Shown here one piece after another: positions 1 to 11,100 of a DNA stretch of 64,000 bases (position 1 is the first letter of the stretch; each line of letters starts with the position of its first letter). The translations under genes and the position numbers were made by a program. The stretch is from Sequoia sempervirens (taxonomy: Eukaryota > Streptophyta > Pinopsida > Cupressales > Cupressaceae). The stretch spans positions 532,323,071 to 532,387,070 of the forward strand of contig VDFB02193867.1 in the NCBI GenBank assembly GCA_007258455.2, read 5' to 3'. The notes under the pieces were generated by a model. That model saw nothing but the letters and a program-made list of their open reading frames with translations. It ran no database searches and was not told where the DNA came from.

Positions 1-1962
1 TGTTATTATTATGGCAGTGAAAGTATCAATCTTGGGGTATTTTGACTGACAGATTTAATATTTGAAAAAGGTTATATTAAATTTATCTTAAAATATAACA
101 AAAAATATCCAACATGCAACAAGCACCATCATACTAATTTACATACAAATGAATAGCATTGCACAATATCATCATCATACTGAGTAAGGAAAAACTCCAA
201 TGGTGGCATTCATAGGAATGAAAATTTAATTACATAATGAGGCAACACATTCTAATAAATTTGCATATGAACATCCTATCATAGAAATTTAAACATTCAT
301 AGTATTAGGGAATGATAAAATTCACAAACTGAAATATGAATCATACACTTTATAACCAATAACAAATTGGAATTAGAATCCAAATTTAAATAAGCAATTA
401 AACCAAACCTCTTTCGTCCTTTCTCGTTAATCTAAAGCAGAAGAGGGTAGAGAGCGAGAGAGCATCACCATGACGATTTTTGCCTTGCCACGGAGCCATA
501 GGCTTCCCTGTGCTACCCACAAAGGGAGCCCGACCCATTACAAAGATTCTAGCAATCCATGGCCAACATGTGTGAAATCTGTGCAACTATGGAATAACTA
601 ACATATGCAACCTATTAATGCCCCAAGAAAAATATCTAAGAATATATCCTTTACCCATGAAGTGAATCAATTTAATTCAAACAACCCTCTCTTATTTGTA
701 TTAAAAGCTTTGGCCAAAGAATTTATTTATTATTTGATCCCTTGGGTCTATCCCAATAGTCACTTAGCACCTCTTTACACATGCTAATTAAGAATTTACA
801 TGTACACTCTTGGTTTATTTAGTCCTGAACTAGGAATTAAGGTTCTCATATTGCATGATTTTTTAATATTCTTAAGTTGTAGTCAATTGTTCAACAATTT
901 TCCCTATGACGGTAATATTGGAACTTCCATTAACAATTAAGGTAAGATTATACTCAAGGGTATTATTCCTTGTCTGTATATTACAAGGAACCAACAATTG
1001 TGATTTTTGTTCTTTATCTTCTATATTCAAGATTGTAAGCAATTCAAGATTGTATAAATGTAGAGATCTTAAATTAAAGCTATTGATGAATGCACAAGTT
1101 TTAGGAAAAAGTTCTAGGAATGCACCCTATATAGCATCACAATTATTTTAAAGAACTCCATGCTATTGATGTTTGGTTCTTGTTTTATAGAGTCAATATG
1201 CTATTATGAGCCTTCCTATCCCTGCTGTAGATTGCTACATCAGTCATGAGGAAACTCTTATTTTCACCAGCTTTCCCATGGCTATTATAAAATGCTATAG
1301 TAGTCATCTGCAAGCTCATAACCCATATCCCTTAAATTATTTATGTAAAATATTACTTTCCTAACACTTCCATTAGCAACCGTAGTCTAGATGTAATCAT
1401 TATTTTATTATTTGGCCACTTAGTTTTCCACAACCCTAACAATTTCATAATAGTCTATTGTTCCAAATGTGTTCCAATTAGTAAGGTAATGATGTATAAT
1501 TATGAAATTTTAATCATAAAGGTCTACTGATTGTTACAAACCAATACATGTAAACATCATATAATATTTATATGAAAAGGAGTTGAGAGAGAGAGGGACT
1601 AGCATTGTTGGGAAAAAATACATAAAATTTATTGTTATTTCCAGTTGCAACCAATTTGTCTTTTCCAAAACCTTTTTTTTTACCATCCTTCATAGAGATC
1701 TTCATTTTACCCAAGAAAAATTGAAGGATTAATCTAGAATCACATACTTGTAAAAGAAATTGAGCAGATATTTTGCTACTTCTTGCTCACATACAACCTT
1801 TCCTCCTCCTTGTAGTTGTTCATAATAGTCCTCTACCTTGTTTTATTCCAACTCATTCTGCCTTCCTTGCTACGTGGGGGATAGGAGCACTTAAATTCTA
1901 TGTGCTAGGTGTTTATTTTATTTGTTAAAACCTTTTCCCTAAGTTGTTGACAACTGGCTGGC

Positions 1963-1978
1963 CCAACACATGTGTTGG
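1963..1978. repeat. Perfect 16-bp palindrome CCAACACATGTGTTGG
   Basis: The sequence reads identically on both strands. CCAACA and TGTTGG are also typical outer ends of plant LTRs, so this could be two decayed LTR ends lying back to back around CATG. That reading is inference. A TGTTGGG about 360 bases upstream (near 1606) could be the other end of the left one, but I found no target duplication. Confidence 0.45.
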
Positions 1979-2369
1979 CCTCCTTTTAATTTTATTGCTT
2001 TTTGGAAGACAAATATTTTCTTTAGATAATTAATTTGTTCCATATTATATGGTTCTTTTATTTTAATTTATAATATTTATGTTCATTTATCTTGCAATGA
2101 TTATACTTGAAATTATATTTTAAGGATTTTTATTATCTTTACTTGAGTGTTTTTTAGTATGAATAATTTAATCTATTCAATATACTTGTGTACTTTGGTT
2201 GATGAGGTTAGTCAACTTCTTGTCTAATAGAATGTGCAACATTTAAGACTCTAGAGGTTACCACGTTATGTATTAAACCTCATGAGCTACCTTTTTGAGG
2301 TTGGAAGACTTTCCAACTCACCTCAAACATCATTCAACACTTGGCTCACAAGGTTGATGACTTGGTCAT

Positions 2370-2640
2370 AGAGGTTGTTGGGTTGCACCCTCCAAGTGTT
2401 CCTAAGGTTGACATTTGTCTATTATCTTGTGCCACCTTATGGGGCACTTTTCAATCCACCTATGATGTGGATTACCTCATCCTTTCCTATATAAGAAAGG
2501 CTTTGTACTGATTACATTTGGGTCATATAAATACAATCTTATGCATTGTTCATTTTTTCTTTTCTTTTATCTTCTAGATTCTCCTAATTCTAATAGTGTT
2601 AAACACAAATATATTTAATTTGCACATTCATGTTATATTT
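2370..2640 (+). promoter_or_regulatory. LTR-like core promoter remnant
   Basis: A TATATAA box at 2488-2494 is followed by AAGAAAGGC and a T-rich leader ending in CTTTTATCTTC. This arrangement resembles the U3/R region of plant copia LTRs. I could not fix the LTR ends and saw no adjacent primer-binding site, so this is a tentative solo-LTR remnant. Confidence 0.25.
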
Positions 2641-3189
2641 TGGGCATGCACTAGTTTATATTAGCAAAGGAGATTAACTCGACTCCACTTTTTTTTTTTT
2701 GCATTCCCTCAATCAATGGGATGGTGTTAATTTCTATTAATTCACTAATTAATGTTTCCTACATTATTTTAATTCATAGCTTACTTTTATTTGGTGATGT
2801 AATTATGTTTTTTCTATTGTTCTTAGAACCATGCAAGGGGTTTGATAGAGAATTTTATTCATTATGAATATTAGGGTCCTTTCTAAGCACAAGAGCTTTA
2901 TTAAAATATAATTTCAAAGTTGATCAACTAATATGGGCCTTTTATATACACGTTTACTTAATTATATAGATACATTATATATACATGCATGCTAAATATA
3001 TAACTATATACATGCATTTGGCTAATGTTCTTAGAGCAACAAAGATCCAACATTGTGTATTTGTAATAGCTATTATTGCTTATTAATTTATTATATATAT
3101 ATAGACCTAATTTAATTTTCTTACCACTACTTTTTGATTAGGAACCTTGCTAAAATTTCACACTTATATGATTGAACTAAAACTTGATG

Positions 3190-3742
3190 TGTTGGATTAG
3201 ATATTTAATCTAGGATTAGACATGAGAAGAACATTAAATAACGTTGGGAAAATTAGTACCAAAATAAATGTGGGGGTTAATAATTTTGTTATCTTGTGGT
3301 ATTAGTCATATGGTTTTATGTAATACCACTTGGTGGTTTTGTGTGAGCTTCTTTTTATAAAAGCGAACACATGAGTATTTGTCTATTTTAGCTATTTTGG
3401 CTAAGGGGTTGAGAGAATCTCTTGTTAAAATTTGTGAGGGTTGAAGCATTGCATGATACAAGTGGTTACATGCTTGTTCATATGGAGTGCTTGTAGAGGG
3501 CTTGATGTTTTAAATGTGTTCATGAAGGACTTTGAAGATGTATTGTAATATTTATTATAAAATAATACATGAGTGATGGATGCTTTTGGAGGCCAGATTT
3601 TTCCCTCTTGAAGGTTTTCCTAAGGTAAATCTTGTGTCATTTTTGGTGGTTTGTTGTCTATGTTGGGAATAGGATGCCATTTAATTGCTATCCTAAACAT
3701 ATTTCATGTATCTCCTAAGTCCTTGGAAAGTGTTCCCCAACA
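3190..3742 (+). mobile_element. Solo LTR-like element (Ty1/copia type)
   Basis: The segment starts TGTTGGATTAG and ends CCCCAACA, so the ends form a short TGTTGG/CCAACA inverted repeat as in plant copia LTRs. Inside are a TATAAAA-like box near 3355-3362, an AT-rich poly(A)-like region near 3545-3570, and the block TTTTTCCCTCTTGAAGGTTT, typical of copia U5. The flanking five bases (TGATG and CTAAG) do not match, so either a target duplication has decayed or the ends are wrong. No PBS or polypurine tract adjoins it. A related block lies at 4660-4730. Confidence 0.5.
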
Positions 3743-3984
3743 CTAAGATTAGAAAGAGATTAAATTCGAATGAAATGAACATGTAAATTGACATTTGTGA
3801 TTATTCCTAAATGATAGGAACATATGGGGATGTCCAAGAAGAGCTCCTACAAGATAGGAGCACATGGGGCACCCACATGGAAGGTGGAACCCACCTTGCT
3901 TAAGTTAACTGTTTGGAGGATTGATAACACTTCAGTAATGCATGTAAAGATCCTACAAATTATGTATTGATATTTACATGAGTG

Positions 3985-4085
3985 GAGTTTAGTTTAGTTC
4001 AGTATCCATTCAGTTTAGTTTAGTTCAGTTCAGTTCAATCTAGTTTAGTTTAGTTTAGTTTAGTTTAGTTTAGTTTAGTTTAGTT
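3985..4085. repeat. (AGTTT)n pentanucleotide microsatellite
   Basis: About 100 bases are built on a five-base unit AGTTT (equivalently TTTAG), with interruptions such as TTCAG. The stretch from about 4042 to 4085 is nearly perfect. It is followed by degenerate GAGTTGACTT repeats to about 4165. The unit is one G-rich step away from the plant telomere repeat TTTAGGG, but no TTTAGGG unit occurs, so it is an ordinary microsatellite. Confidence 0.85.
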
Positions 4086-4559
4086 ATGGTCCAATTATCT
4101 TCAGTTGCATGTAGTTAGTTTGAGTTGAATTCTATTTGACTTGAGTTGACTTGAGTTGCATGAATAATGAATTCAATTGCATGACATAGAACAAGTGGAT
4201 ACATTAAGCTAAGTGGGGATGATCAGTCATACATAATGTTTACATGAATTGGTGGAGAGATATGTTTTAGTTAACTAAGATTGACTTGGCCCCACCTTGG
4301 GCACCCATGTTGGCATCTTTGAGTTAACACATTTTGCATGAGAAGATATTTACAAAGCTCAATTAAGTGGGCCCATTCTTGGGCCCCAACTTTGAGGAGG
4401 ATCTTGCAAGATATTTTCTTGACCAGAGTTCAGTTAAGTGTTTAGTTTGGGACACCTAAATTGAGGAAGACTTTGGTTTGACTTCAGATTACATGGTGGA
4501 ACTCTACTTTACCATTCTAGGTGTAGATTTTTGTGAGGAGCTTTATGCTCTTGTTTTGT

Positions 4560-5096
4560 ACAACTCTTATGAGTTTACAATGCTAATTAATTATCTATTA
4601 ATTGTAGCAAGTGCATCAGAGTTTGAAGCAAGTTAGCAGGTCGAGCTTGTGCATGTGTGAGGGTTTGAAGCATGGCATGGGATGTGTGGATTCATGCTTG
4701 GTCACATGGAGTGCATGGATAGCTTGTAATTGCAACAAGTGTATGAGGGTTATATGAGAGTTTATTGCAAGTTGTGAAGAAGGATTGTTGAAGGAAAGGA
4801 AGCATATCAATCAAGGATTGATACAGTGTTAATGTAATCTTGTTCTAAGGTTAAATAATACAAGAATTATTGATTATGGTGGAGTTTTTTCCTGAAAGGG
4901 TTTCTTCGCGTATATGATGTGTCACTTCTATCTTCTTGTCTCATTCTGCTACAATCTTCTGTCTCTTTCTACAATTGGTAAAATTGATCTAAATAGATAA
5001 TCATATACAAAGAATTGTAACAAAGAATACTTGATTAGATCTACAATCTCATAGTTGTACAAGTTTTAAGCTACAAAATTACCTTCATTTTCAACA
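4560..5096 (+). mobile_element. LTR relic related to the 3190-3742 element
   Basis: The block GTTTGAAGCATGGCATG, CATGCTTGGTCACATGGAGTGC and AGCTTG at 4665-4727 matches a similar block at 3446-3503 in the solo LTR upstream. A U5-like stretch follows: TAATACAAGAATTATTG, then TTTTTTCCTGAAAGGGTTTC. The segment ends near TTTTCAACA at about 5096. The start is not resolved. The two relics could be the LTRs of one lost element or two separate solo LTRs. Confidence 0.4.
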
Positions 5097-5569
5097 GTCT
5101 ATTCTTTTATATATAGATTATGATTAATTGCTTGCATGGATTTCTCTATTTGGATTTTGTGGAAATTATGTTGGGTAGTTGCATATTTCCTTTCAAGGCA
5201 TCCCAATACAAAATGTGAGATGCATCATTAACATAACATTATAATATGAAAACATGAAAATATTATGGATAGACAAAAAGTTAGGTGGAAAGACTAGCCA
5301 ATAATATATTGGTCTTATATGCTCTAGATATCAAAATGACCCAGAAAGTGAGGTATAAGTTTAGATTCCTTTCCATATTAGATAGGTCTCTTTGGGGTCA
5401 CACTCTTAGTAATACTCTATCACTTACTAAGAAGCTCCTATCTATCTTCATAGCATTTAAATATTTCTTTTGATTGTTATGAGCCTCCTATAATTACTAC
5501 TTGATCAAAACCAATTATCTCTCCATATCCTACATAAAAAATGTTCTAAAAAACCTGTCCTCAATGTGA

Positions 5570-5574
5570 TTCCA
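5570..5574. repeat. Target-site duplication TTCCA (left)
   Basis: TTCCA immediately precedes the TG of the left LTR and recurs immediately after the CA of the right LTR at 11939-11943. This is the 5-bp duplication expected of an LTR-retrotransposon integrase. Confidence 0.9.
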
Positions 5575-6430
5575 TGATGAGGGAGCAAACCCGAGACACA
5601 ATAAATGATGCAAACAACCAGAGAACTTTTATTATTATTTAGAATGGAACTTCTTACATGCAGAGGATCACAAATCCTCAAGCTCTGCAATACATGCAAG
5701 CTATAATTTTTTTAGAAAACTACAGAATCCCCCTTTCGCAGCATGCAAACTCTCTTCCCCCTAAAAGCTACAAAAATAAGAAAATCCCCCCCATAAATAG
5801 CTCCTTTTTCGTTTTGGAGCCAAAAAATATTTGAATTATCATATTTTGGCAGTTTGGTGCCACAAATTACAATTTTTAATTCAAAAAATTAAAACATCAT
5901 TCGAAAATTAGCACATTTTGAAAGTGTACCAACTTCCGGGAGCCATAACTTTTGATCCAGGACTCCACTTTTCGAACTGTTTGAACTATTGGAAAGGCCT
6001 CAGAGTCAAGAACGCGTTAGAACTATGCTATGCTGATTTTTGCAAGTTTTCAAGCCATTTTGGTGCCGTTTAGTGCCTCAAACTTGATCTAGAAGGTTTT
6101 TAGGTAATTTTCTGGGAGACTGAAATTGCAATATATTTCAAACTGGGAATTCTCTCGCCCTGATTATTTCGCCAATCTTATTTTTCCGTTCTGAATCTGC
6201 CCATATAATTTTTGTCCCCAAACACCTTCAAATTCCAATACCTACTAAAAATAGCAGTTGACCAGAAAAAACAGAAAAGAAAAACTAAATGTGGGAATTT
6301 ACATTATGACGAAAAGGGTATCTAGAAATGCAAAGAAATCTACAAAAGGAAAACAAAAGGAAACATAAATGGAATGCATATTTTTGGGTGATGCAAGATT
6401 TCCCTTACACCACCGAATGCTCCTGCATTA
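5575..6430 (-). repeat. Left LTR (3' LTR) of the chromovirus
   Basis: It starts TGATGAGGGAGC and ends CTGCATTA, where the other copy ends TTGCATCA, so the terminal CA has mutated to TA. It aligns along its whole length with 11101-11938. It is 856 bp against 838 bp; part of the difference is a short deletion in the right copy near 11563. The chromodomain frame reads right up to its inner edge. Confidence 0.93.
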
Positions 6431-6842
6431 GACACCCAGGGTAATTTGAGAAGTGACCCCATCATGTCTCAGATGGTTGAGGAAAACCTAAATGGTCAAC
6501 CTCTACCTTAAATAGCCAAGATGAGTCTTCCATAGGCCTTCCTCTCCACTTCACCAAATATTCGTCATACTACCTATTTCTAGTACTTCTTCCCATAGGG
6601 CTATCTAGGATTGCTTCAATTTCCTCCTTCTCTGAAGTAGATGTTGGAATGCCACATTGTTCCATTACTGGTACTTCCTCTGCGCCACCTTCATAATACT
6701 CTATCAAATCTGAAATGTTGAACACAGGGGAAATGTTGACTCCATCCGACAACTCTACCTCATATGTGTTCCTTGAATCATGCCTCTTCAAAATTTTACA
6801 AAGACCAAACTTCTTCATTTTCAATTTGTTATAGGTTCCCAC
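6431..6842 (-). pseudogene. Chromovirus integrase C-terminus (GPY-like module) and chromodomain
   Basis: From 6842 the minus strand encodes a GPY/F-like module: KKFGLCKILKRHD, YEVELSDGVNISP and VFNISDLIEYYEGG. This module binds DNA non-specifically at the end of gypsy integrases. After a linker and a TAG at 6570-6572 the same frame continues with YDEYLVKWRGRPMEDSSW, the core of a chromodomain with its aromatic residues and W. Chromodomains of this kind guide integration toward marked heterochromatin in chromoviruses. The frame then runs into the left LTR. This tail is easy to miss because the stop separates it from the larger open frame. Confidence 0.85.
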
Positions 6843-8081
6843 TAGAAACCTTTATTTCCTTAAGTGGACCATCACTTCATCATCTACCTAAAACTCCTTA
6901 TTCCTCCTCTTCTGATCTTCCTTAGCCTTATAATACATATTCATCTTATTAATATGTTCTCTTACCTCTTCATGTACATTCTTGATGTGTTGTACAAAGT
7001 CTTTGGATTCAAAAATAGTCTTCTTCTCTTAATCCATCTTCCTCAATTCTGGAGCAGTTCTGAGACTACCTCCATACACAATTTGGAATGGTGATCTTCC
7101 TATACTCCTATTGACAAAATTGTTGTAAGAAAATTCTGCCTGGGGTAAGATTAGGTCCCATCCCTTGGGTTTATCTCCTACCAAACATTGCAGTAGGTTA
7201 CCCAGACTTTTGTTCACAACCTCAGTCTTCCCATCAGTTTGTGGATGCTGTGCAGAACTGAACTTCCACTCTCTCTTCAAATTTTTCCACAAGGTCCTCC
7301 AAAAGTATCCCACAAACTTGGTATCACGATCTAAGACTATACTCTTTGGTAGAACATGTAGCCTCACCACCTCTCTAAAGAACAAGTTAGGGATGTGGAC
7401 TGCATCATGGGTCTTCTGGCATGGAATGGAATGCACCATATTTGAAAATTTGTCAACTACCACAAACACTGAATCATTCCCTCTTTGTGTCCTTGCCAAA
7501 CCAAGAACAAAGTCCATACTTATATCTTCCCAAGGCCTCTCTGGTACAGATAAGGGCTGGTACAACCCTGTATTCTGGCTCACTCCCTTAGCCATCTGAC
7601 ACACCCTGCAACTTTGCACAAACCTCTTCACATCCTGTGACAATTGAGGCCAATAATAATGCTCACTGATAATGGAAATAGTCTTATCCTGACCAAAATG
7701 TCTTGCCATTCCTCCATTGTGCTTCTCCTTTATCAGGTTCTCCCTCATGGAACTCCTTGGAATACACAATTGACTTCCTTTAAACAACATGCCATCCTGG
7801 ATTATGAAATCCAACCACCTTGTCCTGTCAACTATAACAAGATCCTTGCAAGCTTTCCAAGCCTCTGCAAAATCAGGATCTTTAGGGTACAATGTCTTGA
7901 GTTCATTGAACCCAACCACTTCAATCTGCATCTCTATCAACAATTTTTTCCTCCTACTTAAGGCATTTGTAACTTTATTTGACCTCCCACTCCTATGTTT
8001 TAAAACAAAGGTATAGCTCTGTAAAAATTCTACCAATTTCATATGCCTCTGATTTAATTTTCCCTGACTATTCAGGTACTA
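6843..8081 (-). pseudogene. Chromovirus integrase
   Basis: This is the integrase part of pol, which inserts the cDNA copy into the genome. The longest open piece (8042-7029, 337 codons) carries an HHCC zinc finger (HNGGMARHFG, then CRVC) and then the DDE core. First Asp is in DISMDFVLGL, second in IVLDRDTKF, and Glu in QTDGKTEVVNK, so the catalytic triad appears intact. Its first codons carry the RNase H-integrase linker (LKHRSGRSNKVTNALSRR). Stops at 8079-8081 (TAG), 7029-7031 (TAA) and two more near 6850-6890 leave the frame unchanged, so the inactivation is by point mutation. Order and frame are continuous with RNase H upstream. Confidence 0.93.
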
Positions 8082-8294
8082 TAATGCTTGATGATCAGTA
8101 AACAAAACAAATTCCTTCACCAACAGATAATGTCTCCATTTCTTTAATTCTTGAACTATTGCATAAAATTCCCGATCATATATAGAGTACTTTCTCTTTG
8201 CATCATTTAACTTTTCATTGAAATAGGAAATGGGATTACCTTCTTGGCTCAAAACTACTCCAATGACACAACCACTGGCATCACAATTCACCTA
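8079..8294 (-). pseudogene. Chromovirus RNase H
   Basis: This RNase H degrades the RNA template during reverse transcription. Visible motifs are NCDASGCVIGVVLSQEG (first catalytic Asp), ISYFNEKLNDAKRKYSIYD, REFYAIVQELKKWRHYL (catalytic Glu) and FTDHQAL (catalytic Asp). The segment is bounded by two in-frame TAG codons, at 8292-8294 upstream and 8079-8081 downstream. Both lie where relatives have sense codons, so the domain was originally continuous with reverse transcriptase and integrase. Confidence 0.92.
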
Positions 8295-9560
8295 AAACAC
8301 CTTATTGAAATATGAAAGGGCTAAAACTGGTTGCTCTGTCACTTTTTGCTTCAACAGGTCAAAACTCTTTGTTGCTCTAGTGCTCCACTTGAACTCTTTT
8401 CTATCCCCTCTCATTGTTTCAGTCAGGGGTGCACAAATACTACTAAAGTTTCTAATGAACTTTCTATAAAAGCTGGCCAAACCATGGAAAGATCTCACCT
8501 TAGCAGAAGTTCTTGGGGTAGGCCATTCCAGAATAGCCTTCACCTTCTCTGGGTCCATCTTGAGACCTTCTGCCGAGACAACAAACCCCAAGTACACTAA
8601 TTCCTTCACAAAACTACACTTCTTTAGATTAATCAACAATTTCTCTTCTCTCAACTTTTCAAAGACTCTACAAATATGCATCAAATCCTCACCCAAGGAC
8701 TTACTGAATATTAAAATATCATCTAAGTACACAATAACAAAATTCCCCAAAAACTCTTTCAATACCTCATTCATGAGCCGCATGAATGTGCTCAGTGCAT
8801 TAGTTATCCCAAGGGGCATGACTAAGCACTCATATAGGCCCTCTTTGGTCTTGAAGGAGGTCTTCCATTCATCTCCCTCCCGAATCCAGATCTGATGATA
8901 TCCACTCTTTAGGTCAATCTTTGTGAAGTACTGCGCTCCACTCAAAAAATCCATTAAGTCATCCATCCATGGTAGGGGAATCTGTACTTGATCATTATCT
9001 TGTTGATGGCTCGAGAGTCTGTTCACATTCTGCACTCCCCATCCTTCTTTGGTGCTAGTACTATAGGTACTACACATGGAATCAGACTCTCTCGAATCAA
9101 GCCCTTTCTCAACAACTCCTGAACTTGTCTGTTCAACTCCTCATTTTCTGCAGGAGTAATTCTGTGAGTTGCCTTTTTTGGAAAACTGGCTCCAGGGATC
9201 AAGTCAATCTGATGACTGATCTTCCTCACTGGTGGTAAACCCTCAGGTACATTATTAGAAAAAATCTCCTGAAACTCACCCAATAACCCAAAAAATTCTA
9301 CTAGCACATTCTCACTATCCTCTTTATCCCTTCTAGGAATCAATGCATAACACATACGCTCATGCTTCATGTCTTCTAAAAATTTCCTTCCATCAGCGTA
9401 ACAAACCCTAGCACTACTGCATACCTTTTCTTCAGCCTCCTTCAGGGGTTTTAGCTTGTTCCAGACTCCATCCTTGATCAGGGAATAAGTGTTTGCATGG
9501 ACAACATGTATAGATCTCTTGTTGAACTGCCACGACCTCCCCAAAAATGTGTGACATGCA
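8292..9560 (-). pseudogene. Chromovirus reverse transcriptase
   Basis: This part copies element RNA into DNA. The upstream part (about 9300-9025) reads FSNNVPEGLPPVR, IDLIPGASFPKK and [10 protein letters not shown], the usual gypsy RT start. The downstream part reads [27 protein letters not shown] and [10 protein letters not shown], so the YxDD catalytic box is present. Two lesions lie between them: a TGA at 9023-9025 and a one-base loss in the G/C run near 8974-8978, after which the other frame resumes with [12 protein letters not shown]. The last part holds the [17 protein letters not shown] connection region. The domain ends at TAG 8292-8294. Confidence 0.93.
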
Positions 9561-9900
9561 TCCATGGGGATGATACAATTTTGAACTTCACCTGGCATTG
9601 CTCATTGACCAGAACTTTGCAATCTTTCTACAGCTAGGCAATCTGATACAAATGTGGATGCCTTTCCCTCTTCAAATTTGGTTTTGCAACCATCTCTTTT
9701 GATACCAGATTATCAGTGCTCCCACTGTCAATAATGACATCACAACATTTTCCTTCACAATTTCACCTTGTGCGAAAAAAATTCTTCCTCTATTATGGCT
9801 CCTTCTCTTCAGTCACCAGGGCTCTTCTCACCATTAAGGCTTCTCCCCTTTCAACATCATCAGAATGCTCAGATTGAACCTCCTCATCTACATGTGTAAC
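9560..9900 (-). pseudogene. Chromovirus aspartic protease
   Basis: The minus strand encodes VIIDSGSTDNLVSKEMV around 9731-9695. This carries the DSG active-site triplet (codons at 9721-9729) of retroelement proteases, which cut the polyprotein. Downstream are two TAG codons near 9645 and a frameshift near 9568. The flap-side sequence then resumes in the next frame as IPMDACHTFLGRSWQFNKR at 9570-9520, the conserved end of the domain. The catalytic residues are intact but the reading frame is not. Confidence 0.85.
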
Positions 9901-9929
9901 CCTTCCACAACTTTCTGGCCTTCTATCTA

Positions 9930-11003
9930 TCCTTGGTGTTGAGGGAATTCATAGGCTCGATGCCCTTCTTTGCCACACTGAAAACAAGTACCTCTGAAAC
10001 CACCTCTTCTGGATCCTTGTCCAGATCTACCTCATCCTCTACCTCTTTGATCACCACTGTTTTGATCACGAGGGTGATATAAATTATCACTCCTTTGTCC
10101 TTAGCTAGTACCCACATCTCCATTTTTCTTCTCATCCTCATTTCGGCTTCCAGAAGATCTTCCACCACCCTTTTCGCTTTGGCCTTCCTGTCCTTTTTGC
10201 TTGTTATCAATTCTTTTGTTCAACTTCTCTTCAACTTTTAGAGTGAATTGGTATGCATCCTCAATGGTTGTCATTCTAACCAAGCTTAACTCCTCTTGAA
10301 AACTCGGTCGTAACCCATTAAGATAACGGGCTACCTTCTCCTTGTTGGCCTCTGCATGGCCTGTTCTGATGATCATCTTGTGAAAATTGTCTATGTATTC
10401 TTTCACAAATCTACTCCCTTCCTTCAACCCTTACAATCTCTTCAGTAGATCTAACTTGTAGTCCACTGGTATAAATTGCTTCTTTAGTTTCTCCACCATG
10501 CGATCCCAACTATTGATCATTCCTTTTCCTTTTCAATTTCTCTCCAACTGGACCTCTTTCCACCAAATATTTGCATGGCCCTTCAACTTTGTTTTTGTAA
10601 ACTTAACTCAATCTGGGTCCTCTACTTCTTCATACTCGAAATACTCTTCTAGCTCGTTGATCTAGTCAATCAACTCTTTCGGGTCTAGACTTCTAGAATA
10701 ACTGGGGACTTCTATTTTGGGTCTTTTTTTGATCTTCGAAATGGACCTTATCAGCCGCATTTGATCTTGATCAATCTCTTCCTCTTCCTCTTCTAGGTCT
10801 GTATCTTCCATCTCTTGTTCATCCTTTCTTTCTGCTCCTCTTCATGGGTTTAACCCTCTTCTCATCTATTCTTGCAATGCATCAATTTGTCTCTAGAGGG
10901 CTCTGAAACCCTTAGCTTCTAATGGATCTCTTCCAATAGCATTTATGCCACCTCTGCCACCTCTAGCACCATCGTGCCTACCAGGAATCACTCTTGGAGG
11001 CAT
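9930..11003 (-). pseudogene. Chromovirus gag
   Basis: Gag packages the element RNA. The start ATG at 11003-11001 gives MPPRVIPGRHDGARGG, followed by an acidic EEEEE stretch and then the capsid region. The longest open piece is 10427-10101 (FVKEYIDNFHKMIIRTGH, RYLNGLRPSFQEEL, EDAYQFTLKVEEKL). A basic linker and a zinc knuckle follow at about 9940-9985, reading CFQCGKEGHRAYEF. The last ligand, normally Cys, is Phe. At least six in-frame stops interrupt it, most at positions where a C-to-T change of CAA, CAG or CGA would give the observed stop. Confidence 0.9.
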
Positions 11004-11086
11004 CTTGAATATCTCAAACCCACAACCACTGTCCTGGTGTGACTTGCCTCACGATTGGCGTTCTGTCCCCATGCTCAAGAAAACCC

Positions 11087-11098
11087 GCTTTGATACCA
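11087..11098 (-). other. Primer-binding site, initiator-Met type
   Basis: The minus strand reads TGGTATCAAAGC two bases inside the right LTR. This differs by one base from TGGTATCAGAGC, the complement of the plant initiator-Met tRNA 3' end used as primer by many LTR retrotransposons. It fixes the element orientation as minus. Confidence 0.9.
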
Positions 11099-11100
11099 CC

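Larger units (their letters stand above)
1..3189. other. AT-rich intergenic DNA, no gene recognised
   Basis: I recognise no host gene here. A minus-strand frame at 398-586 (62 codons) lies in a slightly GC-richer patch and contains the run GSTGKPMAPWQGKNRHG, but I cannot assign it to a family. Frames at 605-787 and 906-1151 look like chance. The stretch also holds a 16-bp palindrome near 1970 and an LTR-like core promoter near 2490, both listed separately. The rest is probably decayed transposon DNA, by inference from composition and context. Confidence 0.5.
3743..5569. other. Intergenic stretch with microsatellite and LTR relic
   Basis: No host gene is visible. The stretch contains the AGTTT microsatellite (3985-4085), an LTR relic (about 4560-5096), and a minus-strand frame at 4616-4810 that lies within that relic. 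A 62-codon plus frame at 5285-5473 is unassigned. It ends at the target duplication of the chromovirus. Confidence 0.5.

Noticed and set aside
1606..1966. TGTTGGG...CCCAACA as a 360-bp solo LTR
   Set aside because: The flanks do not give a 5-bp duplication and no LTR-internal signals are clear, so I mention it only with the palindrome.
3985..4085. (AGTTT)n as an interstitial telomere-like tract
   Set aside because: The unit has a single G and no TTTAGGG or TTAGGG copy occurs, so it is a plain pentanucleotide microsatellite.
7165..7961. Long plus-strand frames at 7165-7599, 7644-7961 and 8331-8895
   Set aside because: They lie opposite the integrase and reverse transcriptase of the minus-strand chromovirus, whose motifs are unmistakable. 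They are antisense shadows.
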